From Phylloscopus collybita (taxonomy: Eukaryota > Chordata > Aves > Passeriformes > Phylloscopidae), in the NCBI GenBank assembly GCA_027886175.1, contig JAJNNQ010000005.1:749001-813000 (forward strand): a stretch of DNA of 64,000 nt, given 5' to 3'. Shown in pieces: positions 24,532-36,177 of the stretch. Made by a program: the position numbers and the translations under genes. The notes under the pieces are model-generated. The model did no database searches. It saw only the letters and a program-made list of their open reading frames with translations, and was not told where the DNA came from. How positions within the stretch are numbered: position 1 is the stretch's first letter; the number at the start of each line of letters is the position of its first letter.

Positions 24532-26313
24532 TGTCTGCAGGTTCCAGGCTCAGGGCACGATCCTGTGCCACCTCCCACCGCTGCCTTTCTGCCTCTGCTC
24601 CTGCAGAGCATCCTGCACTGCTGTACATCAGTGCAGCTGCAGCAGTGCTGCCTCTGGAACTCTGAGTAGCTGAAATATTGTTGTTATTCTCTCTCACTTC
24701 TCTTGAGGTGCTCCAGGCACCTCCTCCACAGCGTTTAGCTCGTGTCTGCCTGTGCTGTGTGCAGGCACCTGGTGATTTTCTCCTCCCAAACCCAGCTAGG
24801 TCAGGGGCATTCCTGGTGCCAGGGCCAAGCAATGCCCCCTTCCTTGCAGTCCACAAGCTCCTTCCCTCAGCAGGACCTGCTGGGGCTGAGCAGCCTCAGA
24901 GGCTGTGCTGGCTCTTCCAGAGGGCTTGGAGTGTGGCCAGCAGGAGCAAACCTTTCCTACAGACCTGCCCTTGTCACTGATAAATTATCTTCGTGGTCTG
25001 CAGGAGCACCTCGGGCTCACACTGGCTCCACTGTCAGGAGACAAAGTTTGCCTTTATTTATATCTTGGCTGTGTGACCTGGGGACTCTGTGAGTTTAGAG
25101 TCTGTCACACATAACTCAGAGTAAATAAATCCCCTCGTAGTTAATCATACATTGGACACAAATCATTTACAAATTCAAACAGAATGTTCCCTTTTTTGAA
25201 GGTTTAGCAATGGGTAGGTTTAAAACCAGAGTATTTGAGCTGAGTGTCAGGTTTAATTTTCACTTACTAAGAATATTAGTTAGGATGCTATTTACTTAAG
25301 AAATTTGCCATTAAGAATTTATTCATAGCAAATGCAAGTACCTCTGAAACCTTTGTTCTCAGTTAAAACAAAATGCTTTGTGGGATTATTAAACACTGCT
25401 CTGTGAACTTTGAATTTCAAACAAGAGTCGGGTTCAAAAGTGTCCCAATGGATTGAAGAGAGGGAAGAGCCCATCGGGGACCCCTGTCTGACCTTGGAGG
25501 AGTCACTGCAGCGCTTAACGTTTCAACTTGTGCCTTGATTTGTGTGATGAGATATTTACACTTACTGACCTTGTGGAAAAGGAGCCAGAATTAATTTTTA
25601 TTCTCTGCAGCAGGACTTCAGAACGCTTTGTTTGTGTCAGCAGCAGTGCAGAAGACCCTTCCTGCAGTTAGTGTTGTGCCTTGGAAGCTGAGGTGTCTGC
25701 GGCTGATCCTTGGTTCTGCTCTGGTTTTGTGGGTGGCTTTGCAGGGTGCCTGATCTTGTCATATCCTGATGTCCATTTGTGTTGGTTTTTATTCTCTTTA
25801 TCTCCTCTGTTTCTTATTTCTGGAAATTGGAGGAATAAGGGCACAATTGTAGGAGGTTGGACACAATTTGTGCAAGGTTGTACTTTTGAAAACCTGGGTG
25901 CATTCTTAAATCTGTTTCACCTCACAAGTTTGCACCTCAGACACCTTTAGTTGTTACAGTACAGCTAGAAATGAAAGGAGTTCTCCTCCCTCTGCAGTGT
26001 TAGTTAAATTCTCTGTATGCTGGTAGGTTAAATGGGTATTGAACTGTTTAACATTAATTAAACAACCAAGGCTGGGGAGTAGCCAGGAGCACACTGTCCA
26101 ATTAAAGCACTTGCCTGTGTGAACAGCTGCCCATAAATCAGCTTCTCTTGTACACATAACAATTGTTAATTGAATAATTGCTTACCATGAATCTCTTAAT
26201 TTTTCCTCGGGACATGCATCACATTTACTTGGAAGCATTGAATTGTTGAGCATGTTTTGATTTCCCAAAGCTGAGGTGCAATGTATGTGTTAGCAGAGAT
26301 CAGGATGCTTGCA
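24532..26313. other. Single-copy non-coding stretch
   Basis: GC-rich for the first 500 bp, then AT-rich from about 25100 with many TTTA and TAAT motifs. No gene, RNA or transposon is recognised. Confidence 0.5.
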
Positions 26314-27222
26314 AGGTGTGCTGGCACAGCTGTCCCCTGCTCTGGGACTGTGCTCCCAGGTGTGCTGGCACAGCTGTCCCTGCTCTGGGACTGTGCTCCC
26401 AGGTGTGCTGGCACAGCAGCCCCTGGTGTGGGACTGTGCTCCCAGGTGTGCTGGCACTGCTGCCCATGGTGTGGGACTGTGCTCCCAGGTGTGCTGGCAC
26501 AGCTGTCCCCTGCTCTGGGACTGTGCTCCCAGGTGTGCTGGCACAGCTCCCATGGTGTGGGACTGTGCTCCCAGGTGTGCTGGCACAGCTGCCCTGTGCT
26601 CTGGGACTGTGCTCCCAGGTGTGCTGGCACAGCTGTCCCCTGCTCTGGGACTGTGCTCCCAGGTGTGCTGGCACAGCTGTCCATGGTGTGGGACTGTGCT
26701 CCCAGGTGTGCTGGCACAGCTCCCATGGTGTGGGACTGTGCTCCCAGGTGTGCTGGCACAGCTGCCCCTGGTGTGGGACTGTGCTCCCAGGTGTGCTGGC
26801 ACAGCTGTCCCCTGCTCTGGGACTGTGCTCCCAGGTGTGCTGGCACAGCTGCCCTGCTCTGGGACTGTGCTCCCAGGTGTGCTGGCACAGCTGTCCCCTG
26901 CTCTGGGACTGTGCTCCCAGGTGTGCTGGCACAGCTGCCCCTGGTGTGGGACTGTGCTCCCAGGTGTGCTGGCACAGCTGTCCATGGTGTGGGACTGTGC
27001 TCCCAGGTGTGCTGGCACAGCTGCCCATGGTGTGGGACTGTGCTCCCAGGTGTGCTGGCACAGCTGCCCCTGCTCTGGGACTGTGCTCCCAGGTGTGCTG
27101 GCACAGCTGTCCCCTGCTCTGGGACTGTGCTCCCAGGTGTGCTGGCACAGCTGCCCCTGGTGTGGGACTGTGCTCCCAGGTGTGCTGGCACAGCTCCCCT
27201 GCTCTGGGACTGTGCTCCCAGG
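26314..27222. repeat. 43-bp minisatellite, 21 copies
   Basis: Each unit reads 'aggtgtgctggcacagc', a variable middle, then 'gggactgtgctcccag'. The middle is either a cctgctct type or a cctggtgt/ccatggtgt type, and the two types are interspersed. I counted 21 occurrences of the 'tgtgctggca' core. Every unit includes an inverted repeat tgtgc/gcaca with a 2-nt gap. Frames of more than 300 codons are open on both strands because 43 is not a multiple of three and the unit lacks stops; they are not genes. Confidence 0.97.
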
Positions 27223-28502
27223 ACAGCCCTTTTTTCTGGAGCACGGTGGTGTCTCTGTGACAGAACTGCAACAATCCATCTGACAGCTCTGTTCTGCTTC
27301 CCTCCTCACACAGGCAGCTCCTCCTTTGGAGCTGGAGCTTTGGTTCAGTACCTACACTTCAGATCTTATCTTTCACAGCAGCAGAGAATCACAACTCTTA
27401 ATTCAATATATTGGCACAGCTGCCACTGTTAACCCTTCCTTGGCCAACGCAGGCAAGATTGGACACTGGGCAAGTATCAAGCTTTTTTTCTCTGCCACTG
27501 TTCAAAAATTCTGAGTCCTTTAAGCTCAGGCTCCAAACAAGGACTTATCATGTATTTCAATTTCTTTTATGTGATCTGGGAGAAAAGCATCAACTCGTGT
27601 TTGTTCTTGGTGAGCTGGATGTGGCTCCCTTATGTATGTCAGGGAGCCTTTGGCACTGTGGGAAGAGCACCCCAAGGTTAGTAAAGCTTTTATCTGTCCT
27701 ATTTGGTTTAGAATATGAAAGAAAAATCTGAGTCTGCATCTTTAGCTGCTGTAGGTTTGTGAAATTCCTTTGAAGTTGGCACTCTGGTATGCATACATAA
27801 AGAATCAGAATAATTTTAGTGAAAATCTGCTAATACAGATGTTTTCTTCTTTATAACAATAGCAGTGAATTTTGATCACTCCTAAACAAGATCAAAGGCA
27901 TCAGAATCTGCTCTTTGTTTTAACATTATAATGAGAAAACAATTAGACTTAAAATACTTGAAAAGGTTGAAGACACAGTAGCTGAAATAAGCCTCAGCTA
28001 CCCGAATGATACCTCGATATTGGGCTGTAATAACCTGGATTATCTGTGGCTGCTGGATTTTGCTGAAAGGAGAAGCACAAATGGCTGAGGAGATTCAGTT
28101 GTTCTCTGCAGCACCAGAAGTCATCCATGTGCACTGGTGTGTAAGCAAGCAGAGGCTCTTCCTTGAAGTCACCCAGCAATGGGAAATGAAGAATTTTTCG
28201 TTTCTGATGGGGGCGCAGTGGCTTCAGGAATGAGATTTTTCCGTGCCTGGTTTTGTTTGGGTGGTGCTGGGCAGGGGCAGGGCCCTGTCCTAGATGTCTC
28301 ACCTGCTGCACTTCTGCACCCACTACCAGCCTCCTCCTTCTGCCATCCCAGCTTTCTTTTCTGAGAGGAAACTGGGGAAAGAATCCCTGCTTTTCAGCTC
28401 ATTCCATCAGACCCTGCTGCAGGCATGGCTCTGGCTTGTTTTCCCTTGAGATGCTGAAGTCTTTTGAGTCCTTCCCTCTGTCCCATCCCAATCTTGTTCT
28501 GT
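27223..28502. other. Single-copy non-coding stretch
   Basis: Mixed composition, AT-rich at 27730-27990. No exon, RNA gene or repeat is recognised. Confidence 0.5.
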
Positions 28503-28590
28503 TCATGGAATTATGAAATGGTTTGGGTTGGAAGGAACCTTAAAGCTTCCATGTCATGGACAGGGGCACTTCCCCTGGGCTGGATCTGCA
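28503..28590 (-). mobile_element. Short CR1 3'-end fragment
   Basis: The plus strand reads 'ttatgaaatggtttgggttg' then 'gaaggaaccttaaagc' and 'caggggcacttcccctgggc'. This is the terminal part of a reverse-complement CR1 tail. Similarity fades after about 90 bp, so only the extreme 3' end remains or the rest is too diverged to see. Confidence 0.75.
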
Positions 28591-29961
28591 GCCAGGGAAC
28601 TGAGCCATGGCAAGGGCTGCAGTGTTTGTCCCCTTCCCCAGGCAGCAGGACACCACAGCTCAGGTGCTTCCCTGCCCAGAGGCTGTCCATGCCCCAGGGA
28701 AGGGGCTGGGAATGGAGCAAACCAGCAGCCCTGCTTCGTTCTGCCATGGCCAGCCCTGCTCTGCCTGCTGAGGGATCCATCCCACCTTGTCCCTGACAAA
28801 GCCACACGGGGACAGGAGGCTCGTGGTGGCTGGCTGAGGTGGCAGCTGCTGGGCCCCTGAACTACCCTCTCAGGAGTTCATTAGGAGAGATTCAGGGCAT
28901 TTTGTTTAATATTCCCAGACTGGCCTGTGCTGGCCAGACTGGACTGGATGTGGTGGAGGAAATGAGCCCGTGAGAGCTGCGTGCCAAGTGCCCTCTGCAA
29001 ATGCATCTCTGTCAGAGCCAGCAGGCAGCTCTTGTCACCCTCCCATCAGCTGGAATTGGATGCCTGCAGAGGTGGTAATTACAAATCCCAGCCAGGCTGT
29101 GCAGGCTCATTTGTCTCTGTTTATCATCAGAGCAAGAATATTGATCATTGCTAAACCATTAAATATCTATGGAGAGGATGAAGAAAATCAGATTAATAAA
29201 GGTTGACATGCATTGTGGAAGGTACTTCTCCATGAAAGTCAGGTTTGGCAAGTGCAGAGATGACAAATGAAATCACTCTGCTGACCTGGGACAGACGGCA
29301 GCTCGGAGAAAGCACTTGGGGTTTTTATTACTCAGCTCTGTCTTTGTATTCTGGAGCCAGTTGAGTCACTTTGTGTTTAACTGTGCAGCTCTGGGCTTTG
29401 ATGCACTCTCTGGAGTCAGTGATGTGGTGGGGCTGGGATGAAATTCTGCTGAGCAAACCCTGCACTGGGGATGGGGCTCTGAGCCTGTGCCAGGGTGTGC
29501 CTGCCTGGAGCCTGCAGTGCCAGCCAGGGATTCAGGGCTGGAATCCACCCCGGCCTGTTCACACGGGGGTGGGCAAACAGCTGGGTCTCTTCCCCTTCTT
29601 CCAATACCAGAGGTTGCACTTTTATCTCAGGCAGCAGAACAGGGTCATTTTCAGCCCAAACTGGTATTTCACATGCTGCACTCTTGGAAACAATGGATTT
29701 TGGTAGTAGTTTGACCAATACCTTTGGACTAAGAGCATTGTTACCCATTTTTTTCCAAGCCCCCTTTAATCTAATACCCATTTTATAGAGAAATGGCCAA
29801 GAACATACTGTGCAGGATTTGTTTTCTCGGGCTGAGTTTTCTGGGTCTGAGGGAGCAGTGTTAGAAGAGGGCTGGTGCCAGCTGCTGGGACAGGTAAAGC
29901 AGAGCAGGTGAGGGCTGATGTGCAGCTGTGGCTGCTGCGGTGTCTGTGCAGCCCAGGGAGC
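28591..29961. other. Non-coding stretch
   Basis: No gene is recognised. The part up to about 28860 is GC-rich with overlapping open frames of up to 115 codons. Some of it may be highly diverged CR1 sequence continuing from the fragment just upstream. Confidence 0.45.
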
Positions 29962-30081
29962 AGCAGAACTGACCATCTCCCAGAGCAGAACTGACCATCT
30001 CCCAGAGTAGGATTGACCATCTCCCAGAGCAGGACTGACCATCTCCCAGAGCAGGATTGACCATCTCCCAGAGCAGAACTG
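29962..30081. repeat. 22-bp tandem repeat, about 5.5 copies
   Basis: The unit 'agcaggactgaccatctccc' plus 'ag' is repeated with a/g and c/t variants at exactly 22-bp spacing (starts at 29962, 29984, 30006, 30028, 30050 and 30072). It lacks stops on the minus strand and opens a spurious 223-codon frame there. Confidence 0.95.
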
Positions 30082-31039
30082 CTCCACAGATGGTGCTGCT
30101 CACAAATATCTGTAATCAGCAAAAGCCTTTGATTGCAGAGTTTTAGCCCCAATTTAGGTTTTCACTCGTGCCAATTAGGAGAACCTTGTTTTCTATAGAT
30201 ACAGTCTTTTCTGTTTTGAAAGCTTGACAGTTCTAATGCTTTGAAATTATTGAAGCTGACATGTCTCCTCGAGAACTGTTTAATCTGTCAGATTCTTCCT
30301 TCTTCTATCATCTCAATCATCTAATGACTGAAGAAAAAGAAAAACCTCCCAATGAGTTATTTTCTACCTTTCTTTAACTTGCCAATAATTACAGAGATTT
30401 TTCCTTGTGGTAGGAATTTCTCTTTAGAAACAGAGAAGAGCTAATTAAAAACATCCAATACCCTAAATGATGGATTATGTAGAAGTGCAGAGTGGTGTGC
30501 AGGTGATAATGTCAGTGTGGGTTGGAGACATGACTTGTTTGTTATGCTGGATGCTGAATAGAAATTCAGCTTTACACAGACCAGATGACCTTTCTGGAAT
30601 CTTTCATTTGTATTTTAGAGTTTCTCTTCCTGTTCATACAAGCAAATCTCCCCTTTCTTGCTACATGAATCATGGTAATTTTGCTGTGAGATTTTTTTTT
30701 CTGTTGAGGTCCTGCTCAGTTTGTCTGAAGGAAGTGGCAGATCTGGCACAAACTGCCAATCTCCTCTCTGAGGGGGGCCAAAAATGATGTAGCAGTAGAG
30801 CCTTGGGTGGGCATCCCTTGGAAATGACCACAAACCATGCAGATGATGCCTTGTAACTTCATAATCCTTTGCAGGGGCTCCAGGCAGGGCTGGAGTAGCT
30901 GCCTTGGGGTTTCGCTGTGCTGTGTTCCTTCTGTCTGGTTAAGTTGCTGCAGGAGCCTCGGCACAGGGGTGGGAAGATGGGAAAATTCCATCAGATCTGC
31001 TGAGGTGAAAGAAAAGACATGAATGGATGATATCAGCAC

Positions 31040-31480
31040 TATTCGTTTTCTTTCACTCCTTCAGTGAAACCAATTATTGATTGCAGTGGGAGTTGGAATA
31101 ACGGATGATGGGAAATGGGTGGGAGCAGGAACCTCCGGATCTGAGTCGTGGATCACCAGCTTTGGTGTACAGGGTGTTCCTCTGGCTCAGTCAGAGCAAG
31201 AAGACAGTTTATTATTCTGTGGAGGGATAGCAACAGGATATTACACATTAACGGCCTCGATTCCTAATTAAAAATGAACAAGAGATGCAAACTCTCCCAA
31301 TCAAAGTGTTTAATTGGTGCAGGTTTCATTTTTTGAAGCGCTGAGTCCCCCACATCTGCATATACAATAACAGGTAAATCTCCCATTGTGAATGACTGAT
31401 GTGGAGAAATAAACAAAAGCAACTTTGATTTATGACTTAAGATCACTCCAAAGGCATTTTTAAGGAATCTCCCTCGGCTG
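31040..31480. promoter_or_regulatory. Candidate conserved non-coding element
   Basis: Non-repetitive, AT-rich block holding 'accaattattgattgcag', 'cctaattaaaaatgaacaag' and 'gtgtttaattggtgcag', with TAAT/ATTA-type cores. It also contains a 64-codon open frame at 31077-31271 after an acceptor-like 'gattgcag'; no domain is recognised in it. Without alignment it cannot be told apart from neutral DNA. Confidence 0.25.
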
Positions 31481-34400
31481 GCTCCTGTCCCTGCGAGGGC
31501 AGCAGTGCAGTGAGCCACATCTCACCACAGTTTGGCTGCTCCTCAGCCCAGCCTGGGGGGTTTGCTCACCTGGGGATTCCATTTGCAACCAAACCATCCC
31601 CTGGATCTTCCCAGATGTGTAGCAAGCTTAATCCTGTCCCAGCCAGCTCCCCAATTACTTTCCTACTCTCGTCAGCCTTCTACTGAAACTGTAAGTGGTG
31701 GATGCACGTGCTGTAAAAATGTGAGGGAGATTTCCCCTGGCTGTGCTGGGCTCCGGGGTGACCCAGCCCCTGCAGGCTGTGCTGGGCTGGCAGTGCAGCT
31801 CAGTGGCTGTAGCCAGTGGATCTGGCCTTGCAGCACCTGAGGAGCAGCCCTGGTTTGTGCTACAAGCAGCTGCAGTTGATGTTTGCTCATTAGAAATACC
31901 AAGGAATGTGTATTGTGGGATGGACTGTAACGATACCGAGCTCGGAGCGGAATAAACAAATCCGAGCTGCGTGATGAGCATGTGCTCAGCTGGGAAATGC
32001 CAAGTGATACAGACATTTCTGCTGGGGAGGAGCCTAATTGCTAAGGGGAGCTGAGCAGAGAGTACAAATAACCAAACCTTGCCATCTCCGAGCTAATAAA
32101 AGCTCCAGGAGCTCCAGTGGCACTCGGGGGAGCCCAGGGCAGGGCTCAGTGCTGCTCTGAGCTCCCAAAGGCTCCCCTGACAACAGGGCCCAGGGTCAGT
32201 GTCCTTGGGAGGCAGCAGCATGGTTGTGGTCACCCAGTGACCCGAGGGGGTGAGGAGAGGGGAGCTCTGTGCTGTCAGGCAGCAGGAGCTCCCTGCGGGC
32301 ACACAGCTCTCCTTGTGTGCACAGCACTGCAGCACCTGAGCAGGGAAAGAGCTGCTTGAATGTTTTATGAACATGGACATGAGACAATGAAAGTCTATTA
32401 AAGCAGCAATTCACATCACTTCCTTGTGTAACAGGAGCAGTTCCAGCGGGTAATGTGCCATCACTGAGACAAGTGTTCAGAGTCACTGGGCACACGGGGC
32501 TGCCAGTGCAGAGAACTGAGTTAGGCTAGGATCCAGGAGAGGTGTCCCAGAAAGAGCCAGCAGGGCAGACAACAACCTGCTAACAGCAGCTGGCTGAGGG
32601 CTGTGACCTCAGGGGACCAGGAGCCATTGCTCGGGGATCCCTCTGGCTTTTCCCAGTGTGTCCATGCCCTGCTGGCAGAGCAGGCACACACCCAGGCGTT
32701 TTTGGTTCTCTCTGTATTTTATGGGAGGGCACAGTGTGTTCCCAGCCCACCTCCTGCTGCTGCTGTCCCCCTCTCTGCAGTCACAGCAGTGACAGACAGG
32801 GCTCAGCCAGTGACAGCCCATGGGTCTGCTTCCTGCCTTTGCTGCCTCCTTTCCCTCATCTCCTCAGCACCCCCTCCCCAAGCTCTGTTGCTGGATGGAG
32901 AACATGCTCTGACCCAAAGGGTTTCTTCTACTCAATCCATCCTCATTTCTTGTCGGATGAGATGCTCCTCGTCCTTGTACAGCTGGAGGAAGTGGTGCTT
33001 CTGTGGCAGCAATTAATCTGGGAACAATTGGATAAGGGCTGGTTTCCCTTTGCTGGATGGGCCTTGTGATTAAGGGTAACTCAATAGAAAGGAGTAATTT
33101 GGTTGATGTTTGGCAGGCCCAGAGCAGCTGTGCCCAGGGGGGTTTGCAGGGGTGGGCTCAGCTCTGCTTGGGGGGCTCTGGGGTACCCCAACCCCTGCCT
33201 GCAGCCCGCAGGAGCCGTGCAGCACAGCCCCCACTGCCTCTGCTGTCACTCCAGCAGAGCCTCCCAGGGGCTGGCAGTGTTTTTCTTGTACATCTGTGTT
33301 TGGCTTTTATCTTGCAAATCTCCTGTGTGCTGGGGGGACCAGCTGCATCTTTCTACAGCTACTGATTTTCAAGGAATCCAGGAGAGGTGTCACCTGTCAG
33401 GTGTCTGCAGGGTTTGATCAAGCTGATGCACGGAGCAGTGTCAGCAGGCAGAGGGAATGATATTTTACCTCCTCCGTGGTGTCTGATTCTCCTTGCCTGC
33501 TGCAGCCTGCTCTCCCTCCTCTCTCCTTCCTCCTCTCTCCTTCCTGCTCTCCTGGCTCCCCCTGCACAGGTGACACGAGCTGCTGGCACAGCCCTGGTGA
33601 CGCCACCTGGCAACGGTGACGAGTGTGTGTTTGAATGGATGTCTTGGAAAAAATTACTGTTAATAAAATTTAATTGAGTCTGTTTATTACTGTTTGCCAG
33701 CAGGAGAGCAGTCAGTCTCTGGAAAGCTCCAGGCTCCTTGGAAGCCTGGGGGTATAAAACCACCTGAAATAAGAGGGAACACATCAGTCCCTGGCTTCCA
33801 TTGCATTACTGGAAGAACTTAAAACATGCTTGGAACAATTGCTGACAAACTGCATCCATAATAACTCATGGGACTAAACCCAAAAACTGGTGTGGAGTCC
33901 AGGAAGAGTGAGAGAATCCAGCAGCAGGGCTTGGTGCCAGGCTCTGGTCTGTAGTGGTGGGATCCCTGCAGCACCTTCCTGGAATGTTCTGCCCTTGCTG
34001 TTCCTGTGTTTTATCTCCTGGTGTGAGTGCTCGGGGTGCTGTGCTTCAGCCAGTGCTGGAGATGTGACACTGAGGAACTCAGTACAAGCTCAAGAGCAGA
34101 TGCAGCAGGAAGGTTTGCAATGGTGCAGCTGTAAATCATTTAAGGGAAAAAGAGAATGAGGAGGTGGCCTTGCTTTCCTGAGCAGTCAGTGCCGGAGCTG
34201 GGTTTGCTGCTCGTGTGTTACGGGGAACATGTGGCTGGGGTCTGTTAGTGGGGTTTGTTTGTGCTCTCTCCTTCTCAGAGGTGCTTTTTGGAGTAATTTG
34301 CTACATTCTGCTCCTGCTATTTGCACGTGAAGAAAAATGGGATTTTGAGGCTTTCTCTGTGCCTTGTGCTGCAGGGAGAAGGAGCACTAATAGCCCATGA

Positions 34401-35520
34401 ATAATTAGTGTGTTGTTCTAAGCTCATATTCTAGATGGATGCAGTCAGAGCGTGCCTGGGTTATCACAGAGGCTTCAGGGAGCTCTGATAGCTCTGCCTC
34501 TCTAGGCCTGCCTGACACTGCTCATTACAGAAATACCTGCATCAGAAACACCTCTCAGGGACACGTGCTGCATGCCAAGTGTGGGTGTGGGTGACATGTG
34601 CAAAACACCACAACCCTCCCAGCAGGGATGTGTTCCCCCCACAGTCCATCTCTGAGCTTGCCCCTCACTGGGAGCTGCTGTGGCAGGGTGCCCTGGGGGA
34701 TGTGGGGGGCTCTTGGTGTGAGTGGAGGTCCCAGACACTCCTGGCAGGTGACAGCACCAAGGCAGGCAGGGGAAAACGGGGCTCAAGCAATTTTCCAGCC
34801 TGCTGGCATAGGTTGCATTGAGCTGCACGAGGACTGACAGCTCCTCTGGGTTCCTTTGGCAGCAGCTCCTCTGGATTCCTGCAGTGCCACAGGAGGGGCT
34901 GTGCTGGGATGGGCTGAGGGCTGGGCTGGGCTCTGGGCTGGGCTGAGGGCAGCTCCTGCTGCCTCTCCTTTGTCCTTATTTTGCCCATGAGCCCTATTTT
35001 GAATTATAATTGACACCAGGATCACCTGCCAGTCCCTCACTTAGGGAAGAACCTGGATGTGCACTGGGACAGGATCTGGCTCACTGTTTGATCACACTGA
35101 TTGCCCCCACCTAGTGCATTTGATAATACTGAGCAGCGTAGCCAAAAGCAAGTGAAGCTGTTATAATCCTGTTGTCATTCTATCTCTGGGAGAGGCCCAG
35201 GTTAGGTGAGGGTTGCTGTGCCCTGGCTGCTCCCCTGCCCTATCCCATCCTGTTCTGCACACTCAGTCACTCCCTGGCTGTGGCTGGGAGAGTGGAACAA
35301 AGGGTTGTGGTTCTGCTTCTCACGGTGCTGAGATGCTGAGTGCTGCCTGCCCTGCAATCCCAGCTCTGAGTCTCCTCTGCTGGAGCAGAAAAAGCAGCAG
35401 TGATTAAAGGCAGGTGTAAAGCCAGAGCAGGTTGTGTGCAGGTAAAGGCAGTGGGGTGAACAAGCCCCTCAGAAGGGATGGAGACAAGGAGCTCACACGA
35501 TGTGGAAAGGCTGATTTCTG

Positions 35521-35735
35521 TTATCTTGCCAGATAAAGCCCCAGATCCTCTGCAATTTGTTACTTACAGTTCAGCCCTGTGAAATCAATTACCAAGATGC
35601 AATTTAATTAAGGCAGGTTAATGCTTGATCTAAGGCACTAAAGCCATAAGACGTAATTTCAGTTTACTAATCATTGTAATGCTAATGGCCATTTGACATC
35701 TGCTCGGGCAAATTGGGCCATCCATTCTGGTGCCA
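35521..35735. promoter_or_regulatory. Candidate enhancer-like element with inverted GATA pair
   Basis: It opens with TTATCT at 35521-35526 and AGATAA at 35531-35536, an inverted pair of GATA-type sites 4 bp apart. It continues with 'gcaatttaattaaggcagg' and 'actaatcattgtaatgctaa', giving a cluster of TAAT homeodomain-type cores. No repeat or open frame explains the block. The site names rest on known consensus motifs; function is inferred only. Confidence 0.3.
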
Positions 35736-36123
35736 AGTGCCTCAGTGATTTCCCCATCCCAGAGCACCCAGAGCAGCTCTGGAGCTGGGGGCACCACTCA
35801 CAGGGGGCACCTTTCCTTGATCCTGTTTAATGGGATCTGGGGCTGTTTCCCACAGGCCTGGCCTGGGACACACCTTTTTACAAGTTTCTGTGACTTTTTC
35901 TCCCCAGAGAGCTGAGTGCTTCCCCCACTGTGCCACTGACCTGGCCGAGGACTTTGGGTGAGCTTTTGGCTCCAGCTGTTCTGCAAAGAGCTGCTCTTCC
36001 AGGGAAAGCACAGGGTGCCTGTCCCCACGCTGCTGCTCCATCCCAAGGGCCCCTCTGAGGGTGAGCATCTGCAGGAAATACCCAAAAGGTGCTGAGTGAG
36101 GCCAAAGCTCATCCAGTGCCACC

Positions 36124-36177
36124 AGCACAGCACAGCACAGCACAGCACAGCACAGCACAGCACAGCACAGCACAGCA
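36124..36177. repeat. (CAGCA)n microsatellite, about 11 copies
   Basis: A perfect 5-bp tandem run over 54 bp. The flanking 'caaagctcatccagtgccac' at about 36101-36120 resembles the minus-strand CR1 tail, so the array may have grown at an old CR1 remnant. That link is tentative. Confidence 0.95.

Larger units (their letters stand above)
30082..36123. other. Long non-coding stretch with candidate regulatory blocks
   Basis: No supported exon. AT-rich blocks at 30160-30470, 31040-31480 and 35521-35735 look less random than their surroundings; the last two have their own entries. The sequence around 34905-34950 contains an imperfect cluster of gggctgggct pentamers related to the arrays further right. 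Confidence 0.5.

Noticed and set aside
22604..24856. Open frames of 621-736 codons on both strands
   Set aside because: They lie on the 23-bp tandem array, which has no stops in any frame. The peptides are simple repeats of the unit read in rotating frames. No splice sites or codon bias.
26314..27222. CRISPR-like direct repeats
   Set aside because: Units are head-to-tail without unique spacers, and the genome is vertebrate.
26196..27432. Six overlapping open frames of 314-383 codons
   Set aside because: Same cause: a stop-free 43-bp unit with length not divisible by three.
29416..30087. 223-codon minus-strand open frame
   Set aside because: Its start lies in the 22-bp tandem repeat and the remainder shows no domain; composition is that of chance GC-rich sequence.
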